Below, piece after piece: positions 18,459-27,696 of a DNA stretch of 64,000 bases (position 1 is the stretch's first letter; each line of letters starts with the position of its first letter). Location: the NCBI RefSeq assembly GCF_014197535.1, contig NZ_JACIFV010000004.1, positions 1-64,000 of the forward strand, given 5' to 3'. A model generated the notes under the pieces. The model saw only the letters and a list, made by a program, of their open reading frames with translations. It made no database searches and was not told where the DNA came from. The stretch comes from Rhizobium aethiopicum (lineage in GTDB: Bacteria; Pseudomonadota; Alphaproteobacteria; Rhizobiales; Rhizobiaceae). The translations under genes were made by a program, and so were the position numbers.

Positions 18459-19168
18459 CAACGCACCTCCGTCGCGGCATGTTGCGACACCGCCGCCTTC
18501 CAGAAGTCGCGGTCCTCGTATTCCGTCGGATCGGCGACACCGGCAAGATGGAAGGCTTCGCGGCGTTCGACACAGGTGCCGCAGCGTCCGCAATGAAGCC
18601 TGCCACCCTTGTAGCAGGACCATGTTTCCGCGAAGGGCGTGCCATGTTTTGTGCCATCGGCCACGATCGCTGCTTTGGACACCTCGACATAGGGTGCAAG
18701 CAGTCTGACGCTGGCATACCCATCCAGTGCTTCGTTCTGCATGCGCTGGAAAGCGTCGATAAAGCCCGGCCGGCAGTCGGGATAGATGAAGTGGTCGCCA
18801 CCGTGGACGGCGACGGCGACCGCATCCGCCTTTTGCGCGGCTGCCAGGCCGAAGGCGATGGCCAGCATGATGGCGTTGCGATTGGGTACCACAGTGGCCT
18901 TCATGGTCTCCTCGGCGTAGTGGCCGTCCGGGACCTCGACATTATCGGTCAGCGCCGATCCGCTGAGATGGCTGCCGATGGCGGCAATGTCGATGATATG
19001 GTGGGGAACGGCAAGGCGTGCGGCACATTTGGCGGCGAAGTCGAGTTCCTTGCGATGCCGTTGGCCGTAATCGAAGGAGACGAGGCCGATAAGCTGTTCT
19101 TCCGCCGCTATCTTGTGGGCAAGCGAAACGGAGTCGAGTCCGCCAGAGCAGACGACGATGGTCTTCAT
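18458..19168 (-). CDS. queC: 7-cyano-7-deazaguanine synthase (QueC)
   Basis: ATP-dependent conversion of 7-carboxy-7-deazaguanine to preQ0. The 236-aa protein starts with the PP-loop SGGLDS (residues 8-13) and has VPNRNAIML in the middle. It ends with the zinc-binding cysteines of SCYKGGRLHCGRCGTCVER. It is the first gene of a tightly overlapping queC-queD-queE unit. A weak AGGGAAT precedes the ATG. A preQ1-riboswitch-like fold in its leader was examined and not accepted. Confidence 0.95.
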   Translation of the reverse strand: MKTIVVCSGGLDSVSLAHKIAAEEQLIGLVSFDYGQRHRKELDFAAKCAARLAVPHHIIDIAAIGSHLSGSALTDNVEVPDGHYAEETMKATVVPNRNAIMLAIAFGLAAAQKADAVAVAVHGGDHFIYPDCRPGFIDAFQRMQNEALDGYASVRLLAPYVEVSKAAIVADGTKHGTPFAETWSCYKGGRLHCGRCGTCVERREAFHLAGVADPTEYEDRDFWKAAVSQHAATEVR

Positions 19169-19283
19169 ATTTTGGATTCCCTTGTTTTGACCGGGTGGGC
19201 TGCGACCGGATTACGCGGTGCTTTTAAGCCAAATCACGCGCCATGAAAACAGTTTTAATATGACCGCCCTTCGATCCGGCGGG

Positions 19284-20336
19284 CTAACCGACCGGAAAGT
19301 TGATCTGCGGCGGCAGCAGGAGGTGCAGATCCTCGGCGTCGGGATTGTTGATGCGCTGCAGCAGCATGCGGCCGAGATCCTCTCCCGCCGCCGTCAGGTC
19401 CTCATGGATCGTGTCGACCTTCGGCTGCAATTGGGTGAGAAGGCGGGATGTCTCCTTGGCGACGATATCATAATCGGTGGCGAGTGTACGGCCGGCATCG
19501 CTCATGCCGCCGATGACGGCGAGCGCCGAAACTTCGCCGGGGCAGACGAAACCATCGGGCGCATCTGGTGCGGCTGCGCGGGCGCGCACAAAATCGCGCA
19601 ACACATCCGCTGGCGTGTCGAGATCGACCTTCTCCGGGACTTCGTATGCGATGCCGGCCTCGCGCACGGCCGTCATGAAACCATGCAGGATATGCTGGCA
19701 GAAGGTCAGCCGCTTTGGCGGCAGGATCACCGCCACCTTTGTCCGGCCCTTCGCGATCAACCGGCGGGTGGCTTCATAGGCAAAGGTGAAATTGTCGTAG
19801 TCGACATAGGGATGCGGTGTCGAAAATTCGGTGCGGCCGTGACAGATGAAGGGAAAACCGGCTTCGAGCAGCAGGCGGACGCGGGCATCGAGCGGCTCGG
19901 TCCGCGTGAAGATCAGCCCGTCGGCCAGGTGGTTGCGGATGATGTATTCGGCAGCTTCGGCGTTGGTCGTCGACAGGAAGTTCGGGGCGACGACAAGATG
20001 GTAGGGCGTCTCTTTCAGCGCCTTGGCGATGCCGTACATGATCGAGGTGGTGAAACCGACCACCTCCTCGTGTGGATCGAGCAAGATGGCGACGACGTTG
20101 GTGCGGCCGGTCTTCAGACGCTGGGCGGCCCGATCCGGGAGATAGCCGATCTCGCGGGCAATGCGGTGCACGCGCTGGCGGGTTTCAAGAGAGATCTGCG
20201 GCGCATCGGAGAGCGCCCTCGACACGGTTGTCACCGCAAGGCCGGCGATCGTGGCGATCGTTCGCAAGGTCGGCTTGCCGCGCTTGTGCGTGATATCGAG
20301 ATTTTCGCCGCGCTGCGGCCGGGACGGTTCGGTCAC
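19284..20336 (-). CDS. LacI-family regulator of the adjacent sugar transporter
   Basis: About 350 aa. The LacI helix-turn-helix and hinge are present near residues 22-70 (TLRTIATIAGLAVTTVSRAL and QRVHRIAREIGYLPDRAAQRL), followed by a periplasmic-binding-protein-like sensor domain. It is divergent from a CUT1 sugar transporter operon, with two AACGTT-centred sites in between, so it probably represses that operon and itself until sugar binds. The start is a GTG at 20336 with GGAAAG before it. A TTG at 20393 would add 19 residues without a ribosome site. It resembles AglR of Sinorhizobium, but orthology is not claimed. Confidence 0.88.
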   Translation of the reverse strand: MTEPSRPQRGENLDITHKRGKPTLRTIATIAGLAVTTVSRALSDAPQISLETRQRVHRIAREIGYLPDRAAQRLKTGRTNVVAILLDPHEEVVGFTTSIMYGIAKALKETPYHLVVAPNFLSTTNAEAAEYIIRNHLADGLIFTRTEPLDARVRLLLEAGFPFICHGRTEFSTPHPYVDYDNFTFAYEATRRLIAKGRTKVAVILPPKRLTFCQHILHGFMTAVREAGIAYEVPEKVDLDTPADVLRDFVRARAAAPDAPDGFVCPGEVSALAVIGGMSDAGRTLATDYDIVAKETSRLLTQLQPKVDTIHEDLTAAGEDLGRMLLQRINNPDAEDLHLLLPPQINFPVG

Positions 20337-20403
20337 TCTAGGCTTTCCATGCTGGAATTGCCGATACAATAACACGATGACCCGAGTGGGCAATCTGGGA
20401 ATG

Positions 20404-20413
20404 AAAACGTTTT
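20404..20413. promoter_or_regulatory. LacI-type operator candidate 1 (AAAACGTTTT)
   Basis: A perfect 10-bp palindrome AAAACGTTTT centred on CG, the pattern of LacI-family operators, followed by AAATTTTAACG. It lies about 70 bp upstream of the LacI-type gene start. A related sequence occurs at 20525-20536. Confidence 0.6.
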
Positions 20414-20524
20414 AAATTTTAACGCTTTATTATCCAATTGGATTATTTCAATATAATTCAATATGTTATGGTAGTAATCATATTTTTCTCGAGAGTCGAG
20501 AAAGGGCTTGACGACCAAAGGCTT

Positions 20525-20536
20525 ATAACGTTTTAA
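20525..20536. promoter_or_regulatory. LacI-type operator candidate 2 (ATAACGTTTTAA)
   Basis: Shares the core AACGTTTTAAA with operator candidate 1, 121 bp away, and lies about 110 bp upstream of the transporter start. Two sites flanking the AT-rich divergent promoter region would allow control of both directions or DNA looping. The rest of 20337-20643 holds no gene. Confidence 0.55.
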
Positions 20537-20643
20537 ATTGTTAACCGCGCGGAGGAGCGCGGCTTCATGCCGACCGCTGCAATGGCGGGACGCATCTGGT
20601 GGCGGGGAGGGTCCTGCCGCCGATTTCAAACGGGAGGAAATTC

Positions 20644-21903
20644 ATGCGCAAGTTCATGAGCTCGGCAGCTGTTGCTGTCGTGATGCTGGCTGGTTTGGGT
20701 GCGGCGCAGGCTGCTGACGTCAAGGAAGTGCAGATGCTGCACTGGTGGACGTCGGGCGGCGAGGCAGCGGCTTTGAACGTTCTGAAGCAGGATCTGTCGA
20801 AGGAAGGCTTTGCCTGGAAGGACGTGCCGGTTGCCGGCGGCGGCGGTGATGCGGCGATGACGGCGCTGAAGGCGATGGTGGCGGCCGGTACCTATCCGAC
20901 GGCCTCGCAGATGCTCGGTTACACCGTGCTCGATTATGCCCAGGCCGGTGTCATGGGCGACCTGACCGAGACGGCCAAGAAGGAAGGCTGGGACAAGTCG
21001 GTGCCGGCCGCACTGCAGAAGTTCTCCGTCTATGACGGCAAATGGGTTGCCGCCCCGGTCAACGTCCATTCGGTCAACTGGCTGTGGATCAACAAGGCGG
21101 TGATGGACAAGATCGGCGGCACTCAGCCGAAGAGCTTCGACGATCTGATTGCGCTCCTCGACAAGGCCAAGGCCGCAGGCGTCATCCCTTTGGCGCTCGG
21201 CGGTCAGAACTGGCAGGAAGCGACGATGTTCGATTCGATCGTGCTGTCGACCGGCGGGCCGGAATTCTACAAGAAGGCCTTCAACGATCTCGACGAGGAG
21301 TCACTGAAGTCGGACACGATGAAGAAGTCGTTCGACAACCTTGCGAAGATCGTCAAATATGTCGACCCGAACTTCTCCGGCCGCGACTGGAACCTGGCGA
21401 CCGCCATGGTCATCAAGGGTGATGCGCTGGTGCAGGTGATGGGCGACTGGGCCAAGGGCGAATTCGTCGCCGCCAAGAAGACACCGGATAAAGACTTCCT
21501 GTGCTACCGCTTCCCCGGAACCGAAGGCAGCGTCATCTACAACTCCGACATGTTCGGCATGTTCAACGTTCCCGACGACCGCAAGGCCGCGCAGGTGGCG
21601 CTGGCGACGGCGACGCTGTCGAAGAGCTTCCAGTCGGCCTTCAACGTCGTCAAGGGTTCGGTTCCCGCCCGCACCGACGTTCCCGACACCGACTTCGACG
21701 CCTGCGGCAAGAAGGGCATCGCCGATCTGAAGGCCGCCAACGAGGGCGGCACGCTGTTCGGTTCGCTCGCCCAGGGTTACGGCGCCCCTCCGGCGATCGC
21801 CAATGCCTATAAGGACGTCGTCTCGAAGTTCGTCCATGGCCAGATCAAGAGCTCCGACGAGGCCGTCACCCAGCTCGTCCAGGCGATCGACGACGCCCGC
21901 TGA
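20644..21903 (+). CDS. CUT1 sugar ABC transporter, periplasmic binding protein
   Basis: 419-aa solute-binding protein with a signal peptide (residues 1-23, cleavage after AQA). The N-terminal [19 protein letters not shown] and [16 protein letters not shown] blocks are typical of glucose/mannose-type CUT1 binding proteins (GtsA-like). Glucose or a glucoside is therefore the best guess, but the neighbouring GH2 enzyme allows beta-galactosides. The ATG at 20644 follows GGGAGGAAA. It is separated from the permeases by 140 bp with two stable hairpins, which is common where the binding protein must be made in excess. Confidence 0.88.
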   Translation: MRKFMSSAAVAVVMLAGLGAAQAADVKEVQMLHWWTSGGEAAALNVLKQDLSKEGFAWKDVPVAGGGGDAAMTALKAMVAAGTYPTASQMLGYTVLDYAQAGVMGDLTETAKKEGWDKSVPAALQKFSVYDGKWVAAPVNVHSVNWLWINKAVMDKIGGTQPKSFDDLIALLDKAKAAGVIPLALGGQNWQEATMFDSIVLSTGGPEFYKKAFNDLDEESLKSDTMKKSFDNLAKIVKYVDPNFSGRDWNLATAMVIKGDALVQVMGDWAKGEFVAAKKTPDKDFLCYRFPGTEGSVIYNSDMFGMFNVPDDRKAAQVALATATLSKSFQSAFNVVKGSVPARTDVPDTDFDACGKKGIADLKAANEGGTLFGSLAQGYGAPPAIANAYKDVVSKFVHGQIKSSDEAVTQLVQAIDDAR

Positions 21904-21923
21904 GACCATCGTCGATGAACAAG

Positions 21924-21978
21924 GCTTCCCCGCGCGCTTCGCGAGGAAGCTCCAGGCCCCTGACGGAGATGCAGGGGC
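21924..21978 (+). other. Two intercistronic hairpins after the binding-protein gene
   Basis: Hairpin 1 pairs GCTTCC (21924-21929) with GGAAGC (21945-21950) and CGCG (31-34) with CGCG (40-43) around CGCTT. Hairpin 2 pairs GCCCCTG (21956-21962) with CAGGGGC (21972-21978). There is no T run, so these are likelier mRNA-stabilising or attenuating structures than terminators. Confidence 0.55.
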
Positions 21979-22043
21979 GATCATGCGGGGACAGGCATGC
22001 TGGCCAGCCCCCCATGACGACATGCAGGGAGGAGATGACATCC

Positions 22044-22997
22044 ATGAGCACAGTTGCCACCACCGATCCGGTTCTGACGCCGCGGCAAGCGACGCGGGTC
22101 TCACTGCGCGGCCGGCTGCAGGATGCGCTGCCGAAGATCGTGCTGGCGCCGAGCTTCGTCATCACGCTCATCTTCGTCTACGGCTTCATCGTCTGGACCG
22201 CCTATCTCTCCTTCACCAATTCCAAGACCTTCCCCTCCTATGCGCTGACCGGGGCGCGCGCCTATCAGCGGCTGTGGCGCTGGACCTTCGAGAACGATCC
22301 GCCGTCCTCCTGGTATACCTCGATCACCAACATGGCGATCTTCGGCTTCCTCTATGTCGGCATCTGCCTGGCGCTCGGCCTGCTGCTCGCCATCCTGCTC
22401 GACCAGAAGATCCGCGGCGAGGGGCTGCTGAGACCGATCTTCCTCTATCCGATGGCGCTCTCCTTCATCGTCACCGGGGTCGCCTGGAAATGGTTCCTCG
22501 ACCCCGGCCTCGGGCTCGAGCAGACGCTGCACCACTTCGGCTGGACGAGCTTCCACTTCGACTGGATCAAGAACAAGGACTTCGTCATCTATACCGTCGT
22601 CATCGCCGGCGTCTGGCAGGCGTCGGGCTTCGTCATGGCGATGTTCCTCGCCGGGCTGCGCGGCATCGACGGCGAGATCATGAAGGCGGCGCAGATCGAC
22701 GGCGCCTCACCCTTCCAGCTTTATCGCCGCATCGTCATTCCGCTGTTGCGGCCGATCTTCCTGTCGGCCTTCATCGTGCTCGCGCATATGGCGATCAAGT
22801 CCTACGACCTGGTGGTGGCGCTGACCTCGGGCGGGCCGGGCGGCTCGGCCTGGCTGCCGTCCAACTTCATGTATGAATATACCTTCAAGCGCAACGAGAT
22901 GGCCGTCGGCTCGGCCAGCGCCATCATCATGCTGATGACGATCTCGGCGATCATCGTTCCCTATCTCTATTCCGAACTGAAGGAGAAGGCCCGATGA
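22044..22997 (+). CDS. CUT1 sugar ABC transporter permease 1
   Basis: 317-aa inner-membrane permease with six or so hydrophobic segments. The cytoplasmic EAA loop is MKAAQIDGASPFQLYRRIVIPLL, which contacts the ATPase. It forms the translocation channel with the next gene product. The start at 22044 is chosen downstream of GGAGGAG. Upstream in-frame ATGs would place the start within the hairpins. Its 3' end overlaps the next permease by 4 bp (ATGA). Confidence 0.9.
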   Translation: MSTVATTDPVLTPRQATRVSLRGRLQDALPKIVLAPSFVITLIFVYGFIVWTAYLSFTNSKTFPSYALTGARAYQRLWRWTFENDPPSSWYTSITNMAIFGFLYVGICLALGLLLAILLDQKIRGEGLLRPIFLYPMALSFIVTGVAWKWFLDPGLGLEQTLHHFGWTSFHFDWIKNKDFVIYTVVIAGVWQASGFVMAMFLAGLRGIDGEIMKAAQIDGASPFQLYRRIVIPLLRPIFLSAFIVLAHMAIKSYDLVVALTSGGPGGSAWLPSNFMYEYTFKRNEMAVGSASAIIMLMTISAIIVPYLYSELKEKAR

Positions 22998-23971
22998 GCA
23001 GCCTTACCTCTTCCATCGGCAGGTCCTCATCGGCAACGGCCGCCGCAGGCGAAGGCGTTGAGAGCGCCAAGCATGCCCGCTGGGTCGGTCGCCTGGTCAT
23101 CTACGGCCTGCTGGTGATCTTCGCCATCCTCTACCTGATGCCGCTCTTCGTCATGCTGACGACCTCGTTCAAGACGATGGACGAGATCCAGGGCGGCAAC
23201 ATGCTGGCGCTGCCTGAGGCGCCGACCTTCGATCCCTGGGTCAAGGCCTGGGGCGAGGCCTGCGTCGGGCTGACCTGCGCCGGCATCAAGGGCTACTTCT
23301 GGAACTCGATCAAGATGGTGGTGCCGGCGGTAGCGATCTCCACGATCATGGGGGCGCTCAACGGTTATATCCTGACCAAATGGCGCTTCCCCGGCCACAC
23401 GCTGGTGTTCGGCCTGATGCTGTTTGCCTGCTTCATCCCGTTCCAGTCGGTGCTGTTGCCGATGGCGACGATCCTCGGCTCGCTCGGCCGCTTCGGCGTC
23501 ACCCTGCAGAACGCCACCGGCTGGAACTTCGGCTTCGGCAATTCGACGGTCAATCTGGTCTTCGTCCATGTCGTCTACGGCCTCGGCTTCACCACGCTGT
23601 TCTTCCGCAATTTCTACGAGGCCTTTCCGACCGAACTGGTCAGAGCCGCCCAGGTCGATGGCGCGAGCTTCTTCCAGATCTTCCGCCGCATCATGCTGCC
23701 GAACTCGCTGCCGATCATTGTCGTCACCGTCATCTACCAGTTCACCAACATCTGGAACGACTTCCTGTTTGCCTCGGCTTACGCCGGCACCGGTGATTCC
23801 ATGCCGATGACGGTGGCGCTCAACAACGTCGTCAACACCTCGACCGGGGTGGTCGAATACAATGTCAACATGGCGGCGGCGATGATCGCGGCCGTGCCGA
23901 CGCTCATCGTCTATATCCTCGCCGGCCGCTATTTCGTGCGCGGCCTGATGGCGGGCGCAGTCAAAGGGTAA
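22994..23971 (+). CDS. CUT1 sugar ABC transporter permease 2
   Basis: 325-aa partner permease. The EAA motif reads RAAQVDGASFFQIFRRIMLPNSL at about residues 215-237. The N-terminal about 30 residues are hydrophilic, and six transmembrane segments follow. It begins within the last four bases of permease 1, so the two are translationally coupled. The insertion GEACVGLTCAGIKGYF is characteristic of the glucose-type subgroup. Confidence 0.9.
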   Translation: MSSLTSSIGRSSSATAAAGEGVESAKHARWVGRLVIYGLLVIFAILYLMPLFVMLTTSFKTMDEIQGGNMLALPEAPTFDPWVKAWGEACVGLTCAGIKGYFWNSIKMVVPAVAISTIMGALNGYILTKWRFPGHTLVFGLMLFACFIPFQSVLLPMATILGSLGRFGVTLQNATGWNFGFGNSTVNLVFVHVVYGLGFTTLFFRNFYEAFPTELVRAAQVDGASFFQIFRRIMLPNSLPIIVVTVIYQFTNIWNDFLFASAYAGTGDSMPMTVALNNVVNTSTGVVEYNVNMAAAMIAAVPTLIVYILAGRYFVRGLMAGAVKG

Positions 23972-23974
23972 GTC

Positions 23975-25090
23975 ATGGCCTTCCTGGAAATCTCCGGTCT
24001 CAGAAAGCGCTTCGGCGCCGTCGACATCCTCAAGGGGATCGATCTCGAACTCGAAAAGGGCGGCTTCCTCGTGCTGGTCGGCCCGTCCGGCTGCGGCAAG
24101 TCGACCCTGCTCAACACCATTGCCGGGCTGGAGACGATCACCGCGGGCGAGATCAAGATCGACGGCCGCGACATCAGCGGGTTGCATCCGTCCAAGCGCG
24201 ACATCGCCATGGTGTTCCAGTCTTATGCGCTCTATCCGAACATGACGGTGGCTGGAAATATCGCCTTCGGCATGGAGATCCGCGGCATTCCCAAGGAGGA
24301 GCGGGCCAAGGCGATCAAACAGGTCTCCGACATGCTGCAGATCGGCCATCTGCTCGACCGCAAGCCGAGCCAACTGTCCGGCGGCCAGCGCCAGCGCGTC
24401 GCCATGGGCCGGGCCTTGGTGCGCAATCCGCAGGTCTTCCTGTTCGACGAGCCGCTCTCCAATCTCGATGCCAAGCTGCGCGTCGACATGCGCACCGAGA
24501 TCAAGCGGCTGCACCAGCGCATGGGCACCACCTTCGTCTATGTCACTCACGACCAGATCGAGGCGATGACGCTGGCGACCAAGATCGCCGTGCTGAAGGA
24601 CGGGGTGCTGCAGCAGTTCGGCACGCCGGCCGAGATCTATAACAGCCCCGCCAATCTCTTCGTCGCCGACTTCATGGGCTCGCCGGCGATGAACCTGCTC
24701 AACGCCACCGTCGAGAACGGTGCCGCCGGGCTGGCGGTCTCGCTCGAACGGCCGAATGGCGCGCCGCTCAGATTGCCCGTCATGGCAGGCAATGACGGGC
24801 TGACCCGCTATGCCGGCAAGCCGGTGATCTTCGGCATCCGTCCCGAAGCCTTGACCGATCCCGACGGCGCCGATCGCAAGGCGCGTTCGCTGACCGAGGA
24901 CGATTGCCTGATCGAGGTCGTCGAACCGGCCGGCTCCGACACCTTCGCCGTCACCAAACTCGGCGGCAAATCCGTCGTCGCCCGCCTGCGCGCCGATGCC
25001 GGCATCGCCCCAGGCCAGAACACTCGCCTCGCCTTCAATCTCGACAAGGCCGTGTTCTTCGATCCGGAAACGCAGGCCAGGATTTCGTAA
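23975..25090 (+). CDS. CUT1 sugar ABC transporter ATPase (MalK/UgpC type)
   Basis: 371 aa. It contains Walker [10 protein letters not shown], the Q loop VFQSYALYP, the signature [15 protein letters not shown], Walker [12 protein letters not shown] and the H-loop VTHDQ. A C-terminal TOBE-like regulatory domain follows (GIRPEALTD onward). It begins 3 bp after permease 2. It powers uptake through the two permeases and may be shared with other CUT1 systems. Confidence 0.93.
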   Translation: MAFLEISGLRKRFGAVDILKGIDLELEKGGFLVLVGPSGCGKSTLLNTIAGLETITAGEIKIDGRDISGLHPSKRDIAMVFQSYALYPNMTVAGNIAFGMEIRGIPKEERAKAIKQVSDMLQIGHLLDRKPSQLSGGQRQRVAMGRALVRNPQVFLFDEPLSNLDAKLRVDMRTEIKRLHQRMGTTFVYVTHDQIEAMTLATKIAVLKDGVLQQFGTPAEIYNSPANLFVADFMGSPAMNLLNATVENGAAGLAVSLERPNGAPLRLPVMAGNDGLTRYAGKPVIFGIRPEALTDPDGADRKARSLTEDDCLIEVVEPAGSDTFAVTKLGGKSVVARLRADAGIAPGQNTRLAFNLDKAVFFDPETQARIS

Positions 25091-25093
25091 GTG

Positions 25094-25155
25094 GCGCCAC
25101 GCGTCCGATAAGACGCGCGGCGCTCTATGCTCTCAGAAAATCGATTTCGATTTTC
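25094..25155. terminator. Bidirectional terminator region between convergent genes
   Basis: The first hairpin (25094-25123) has an 11-bp stem with one mismatch (GCGCCACGCGTC with GACGCGCGGCGC) and a 6-nt loop. The second (25136-25155) is GAAAATCG-ATTT-CGATTTTC, a perfect 8-bp palindrome that gives A/T runs on both strands. It sits between the ATPase and the convergent GH2 gene. Confidence 0.6.
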
Positions 25156-25165
25156 GGGCTATGCG

Positions 25166-27412
25166 TTAGGCGACGGCCGTTACGTTGAGGGTCACCGGCG
25201 CGAAGCGTGAGGAGACCGCTTCGACGGTAATTTCTCCCACCAGCCCCGTCGCTTCCAGCCAGAAGCCTGATGTGCCGCCCTGCAGCGGCACATTGGTCGG
25301 GCCGACGATCCTTGCGGGTCCATGCACCTTCAGCGAAATGCTGTCGTTCATGAAAGGCAGGCGCTGGCCGCACTGGTCGAGGGCGCGGATGATGACGCGG
25401 GTGCTGTCGCGTTCGCGAGTCTTCAGCGTCGAGCTGTCGGCGACCATTTCCAATGTCGTCGGCAAGGGATCGGCTGCCAGCTTCAGGCTGGCTACCGCTT
25501 CGCCGGCGATATAGCCGGTGAGGGTGCCGTCGATCCATTCCAGACCCCAGGTGCCGAGCTCATCTGATGTGAAGTGCCGGTGATCGAGCACAACAGGCGG
25601 ATGCGGCAGATGCGGGTAATTCTCGCGATCCGGGCCGACGCGTTTGCTGAGCGCGCCATATTGCAGTTCCACCTCGTCGCAGTTGGTCAGGATGATCAGC
25701 GGCAGCACGCCGCCGATATTGCGCTCGCCGCGCGCCCAGAAGGTAACGGGCTTCATGACGATCTCTTCGGAACGATCGCATTGGCTGATATAGGCATAGG
25801 CCGCGAATTTCGGTTCGCGGAACATGTCCATGACGCCGTGATAGCAAATGCGATCGCCGGAGCCGAAATCCTTGTGGGTATTGTAATCGAACATGCACCA
25901 GCCGATGGCGCCGGAAATATCCGGATCGCCGTAGGCGGCATTCAGCACTTCGAGGTGACGGCGCACATGCTCGGCCTGGCGCTGTTCCTGATCGTAGATC
26001 TTGGTCGGGTGCATATGGCCGTTGAACTCGGTGATGAGGTACGGCACCTTATGTGACAGCCCGGTATTTTCCTGCTGGGTGCGGAGCGCGGTGCGCGGGC
26101 GGTTGGAGCCCGGCAGTTCCTCGTTGCCGAGGATGAAGTCGTTCATCGTGTAGACGTCTTCGAGCAGCTCGCTTTCGGTGATGTAACGCACGCCGCCGGT
26201 CTGGCGGGTGCTGTCGAGTTCACGGGCCAGCCGATTGGTCTCGACGTAGAAATCGTGACTGTCCTGTGATTCGTTGATGCGCACGCCCCAGATGATGATC
26301 GACGGATGGTTCCAGTCGCGCTCGATCATGCGGCGGACGTTTTCGATCGATTCCTTCTGCCACTCGGCATCGCCGATATGCTGCCAGCCGGGGATTTCCT
26401 CGAAGACCAGCAGGCCGATCGCATCGCAACGGTCGAGGAACCATTTCGACTGCGGATAATGCGAGGTGCGGACGATATTGCACTTCAGCACGCTCTTCAT
26501 GATGTCGGCGTCGCGCTCCTGGGCCGACCGGCCGGCGGCATAACCGACATAGGGGAAGGCCTGGTGGCGGTTGAGGCCGCGCAGCTTCAGCGGCTTGCCG
26601 TTCAGCAGGAAACCTTCAGGTGTGAATTCGGCGGTGCGGAAGCCGAAACGGGTGGAAAGACGGTCGGAGCCGTGCTCGGTCCTGACTTCGACCGTCACCT
26701 CATAGAGCGTCGGGTCGGTGATGTCCCAGAGCACGATGCCGGTGAGGCCGCCGAAGGAAAGCGTCGTGCGGTCGCCGATCGTTTCGGTCGCTGCGGTGGC
26801 GATCACCGTGCCGTCGGCCTGTTTCAGCGTGGCCGTGACAGTCGCCGAGAAGCTGCGACCCTCCGGGTTGGCGAGATGAACGCGGATGCTTGCCGACTTC
26901 TGCTGGGCAAGAACGTCAGCCGTTTCGATCTTGAGATTACGGATCGAAACCGGATCGGTGACCTTCAGCCAGACGTCGCGGTAGATGCCGGCATAAGTCA
27001 GATAATCGATGCGGCCGCCGAAGGGTGGGATCTCGGGGTTTTCGCTGCCGTCGATCTTGACGGTCAGGAGGTTCTCGCCCTTGAGCAGCCTGCCGGTGAG
27101 GCGGGCCTCGAAGGGTGTATAGCCGTCCTTATGGGCGATGATCTCTTCGCCGTTCAGGTAGACGACGCTATCGGCCATGGCTGCGTCGAAGACGAGGGAG
27201 ACCTCGCGACCCTCGAATTCCGGTAGCCAACGCAGCACCTTCTGATAGGTGAAGGCACGCTGATAGCTCTTCTCATCGAAATAGTTGAAGGGCAGTTCGA
27301 CGGCGGTGTGGGGCAGGCTGACCGACTTGGCGGCATCGAAGCTTTCGAGCAGGCGCTGGCCGAAGCCCTCGTGGAAACTCCAGCCCTCATTGAAGGAAAC
27401 GACGGAACGCAT
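25166..27412 (-). CDS. Glycoside hydrolase family 2 (beta-galactosidase/beta-glucuronidase-like)
   Basis: A 748-aa GH2 enzyme. An N-terminal jelly-roll sugar-binding domain (to about 160) and an immunoglobulin-like domain (about 165-265) precede the TIM barrel. The acid/base Glu is E381 in WGVRINES and the nucleophile is E462 in LITEFNGH, both in GH2 context. There is no signal peptide, so it acts on imported glycosides. It ends convergent to the CUT1 transporter ATPase. The start at 27412 follows GGGAG and lies one base after the stop of a short upstream frame that has a much stronger ribosome site. Beta-galactosidase is the most likely activity, though other GH2 specificities are possible. 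Confidence 0.88.
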   Translation of the reverse strand: MRSVVSFNEGWSFHEGFGQRLLESFDAAKSVSLPHTAVELPFNYFDEKSYQRAFTYQKVLRWLPEFEGREVSLVFDAAMADSVVYLNGEEIIAHKDGYTPFEARLTGRLLKGENLLTVKIDGSENPEIPPFGGRIDYLTYAGIYRDVWLKVTDPVSIRNLKIETADVLAQQKSASIRVHLANPEGRSFSATVTATLKQADGTVIATAATETIGDRTTLSFGGLTGIVLWDITDPTLYEVTVEVRTEHGSDRLSTRFGFRTAEFTPEGFLLNGKPLKLRGLNRHQAFPYVGYAAGRSAQERDADIMKSVLKCNIVRTSHYPQSKWFLDRCDAIGLLVFEEIPGWQHIGDAEWQKESIENVRRMIERDWNHPSIIIWGVRINESQDSHDFYVETNRLARELDSTRQTGGVRYITESELLEDVYTMNDFILGNEELPGSNRPRTALRTQQENTGLSHKVPYLITEFNGHMHPTKIYDQEQRQAEHVRRHLEVLNAAYGDPDISGAIGWCMFDYNTHKDFGSGDRICYHGVMDMFREPKFAAYAYISQCDRSEEIVMKPVTFWARGERNIGGVLPLIILTNCDEVELQYGALSKRVGPDRENYPHLPHPPVVLDHRHFTSDELGTWGLEWIDGTLTGYIAGEAVASLKLAADPLPTTLEMVADSSTLKTRERDSTRVIIRALDQCGQRLPFMNDSISLKVHGPARIVGPTNVPLQGGTSGFWLEATGLVGEITVEAVSSRFAPVTLNVTAVA

Positions 27413-27413
27413 C

Positions 27414-27479
27414 TCAGGCTCTCCCGGGCGTGGCATCAGGAGCCGTGCGGCGCCCCTTGCTGCGTGAATATCGGATCAT
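27414..27479 (-). CDS. Short upstream ORF (21 codons) before the GH2 gene
   Basis: Starts at 27479, 6 bases after a strong AAGGAGG Shine-Dalgarno site, and encodes an Arg-rich peptide (MIRYSRSKGRRTAPDATPGRA). The TGA at 27416-27414 is followed by one base and then the GH2 ATG. It could be a leader peptide that couples translation to GH2, or the residue of an older N-terminus. Whether the peptide itself has a function is unknown. The rest of 27480-27696 shows no gene. Confidence 0.4.
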   Translation of the reverse strand: MIRYSRSKGRRTAPDATPGRA

Positions 27480-27696
27480 CGGGTATTCCTCCTTGATGCA
27501 ATGAGGTGCGAGCGCTCCAGTGCGTCGTATCAAATCTGATTCATGTGATGCGCTTTAGCTTTTTTCGTGCAGGTCGTCATCCGGAACTGCTGTTGCTCCT
27601 TGCAGATGACGCGCCGGGGGCAACACCGTCCTGTCAGACGATGGCGATATCGTCAGGCGTGTCTGTCGAGCGCACGGCGCGCCGTGCTTCCATAAG

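Noticed and set aside
19180..19212. preQ1-I riboswitch-like fold in the queC leader (minus strand CCGG...CCGG with AGCC-CACC and an A-rich tail)
   Set aside because: The stem is only 4 bp and the tail AAAACAAGGG cannot pair with the loop to form the required pseudoknot, so the resemblance is not enough.
21803..22876. 357-codon plus-strand ORF overlapping the first CUT1 permease
   Set aside because: Arg-rich alternate frame of the permease with no domain features.
23027..24550. 507-codon minus-strand ORF antisense to the transporter permease and ATPase
   Set aside because: Shadow frame spanning two real genes.
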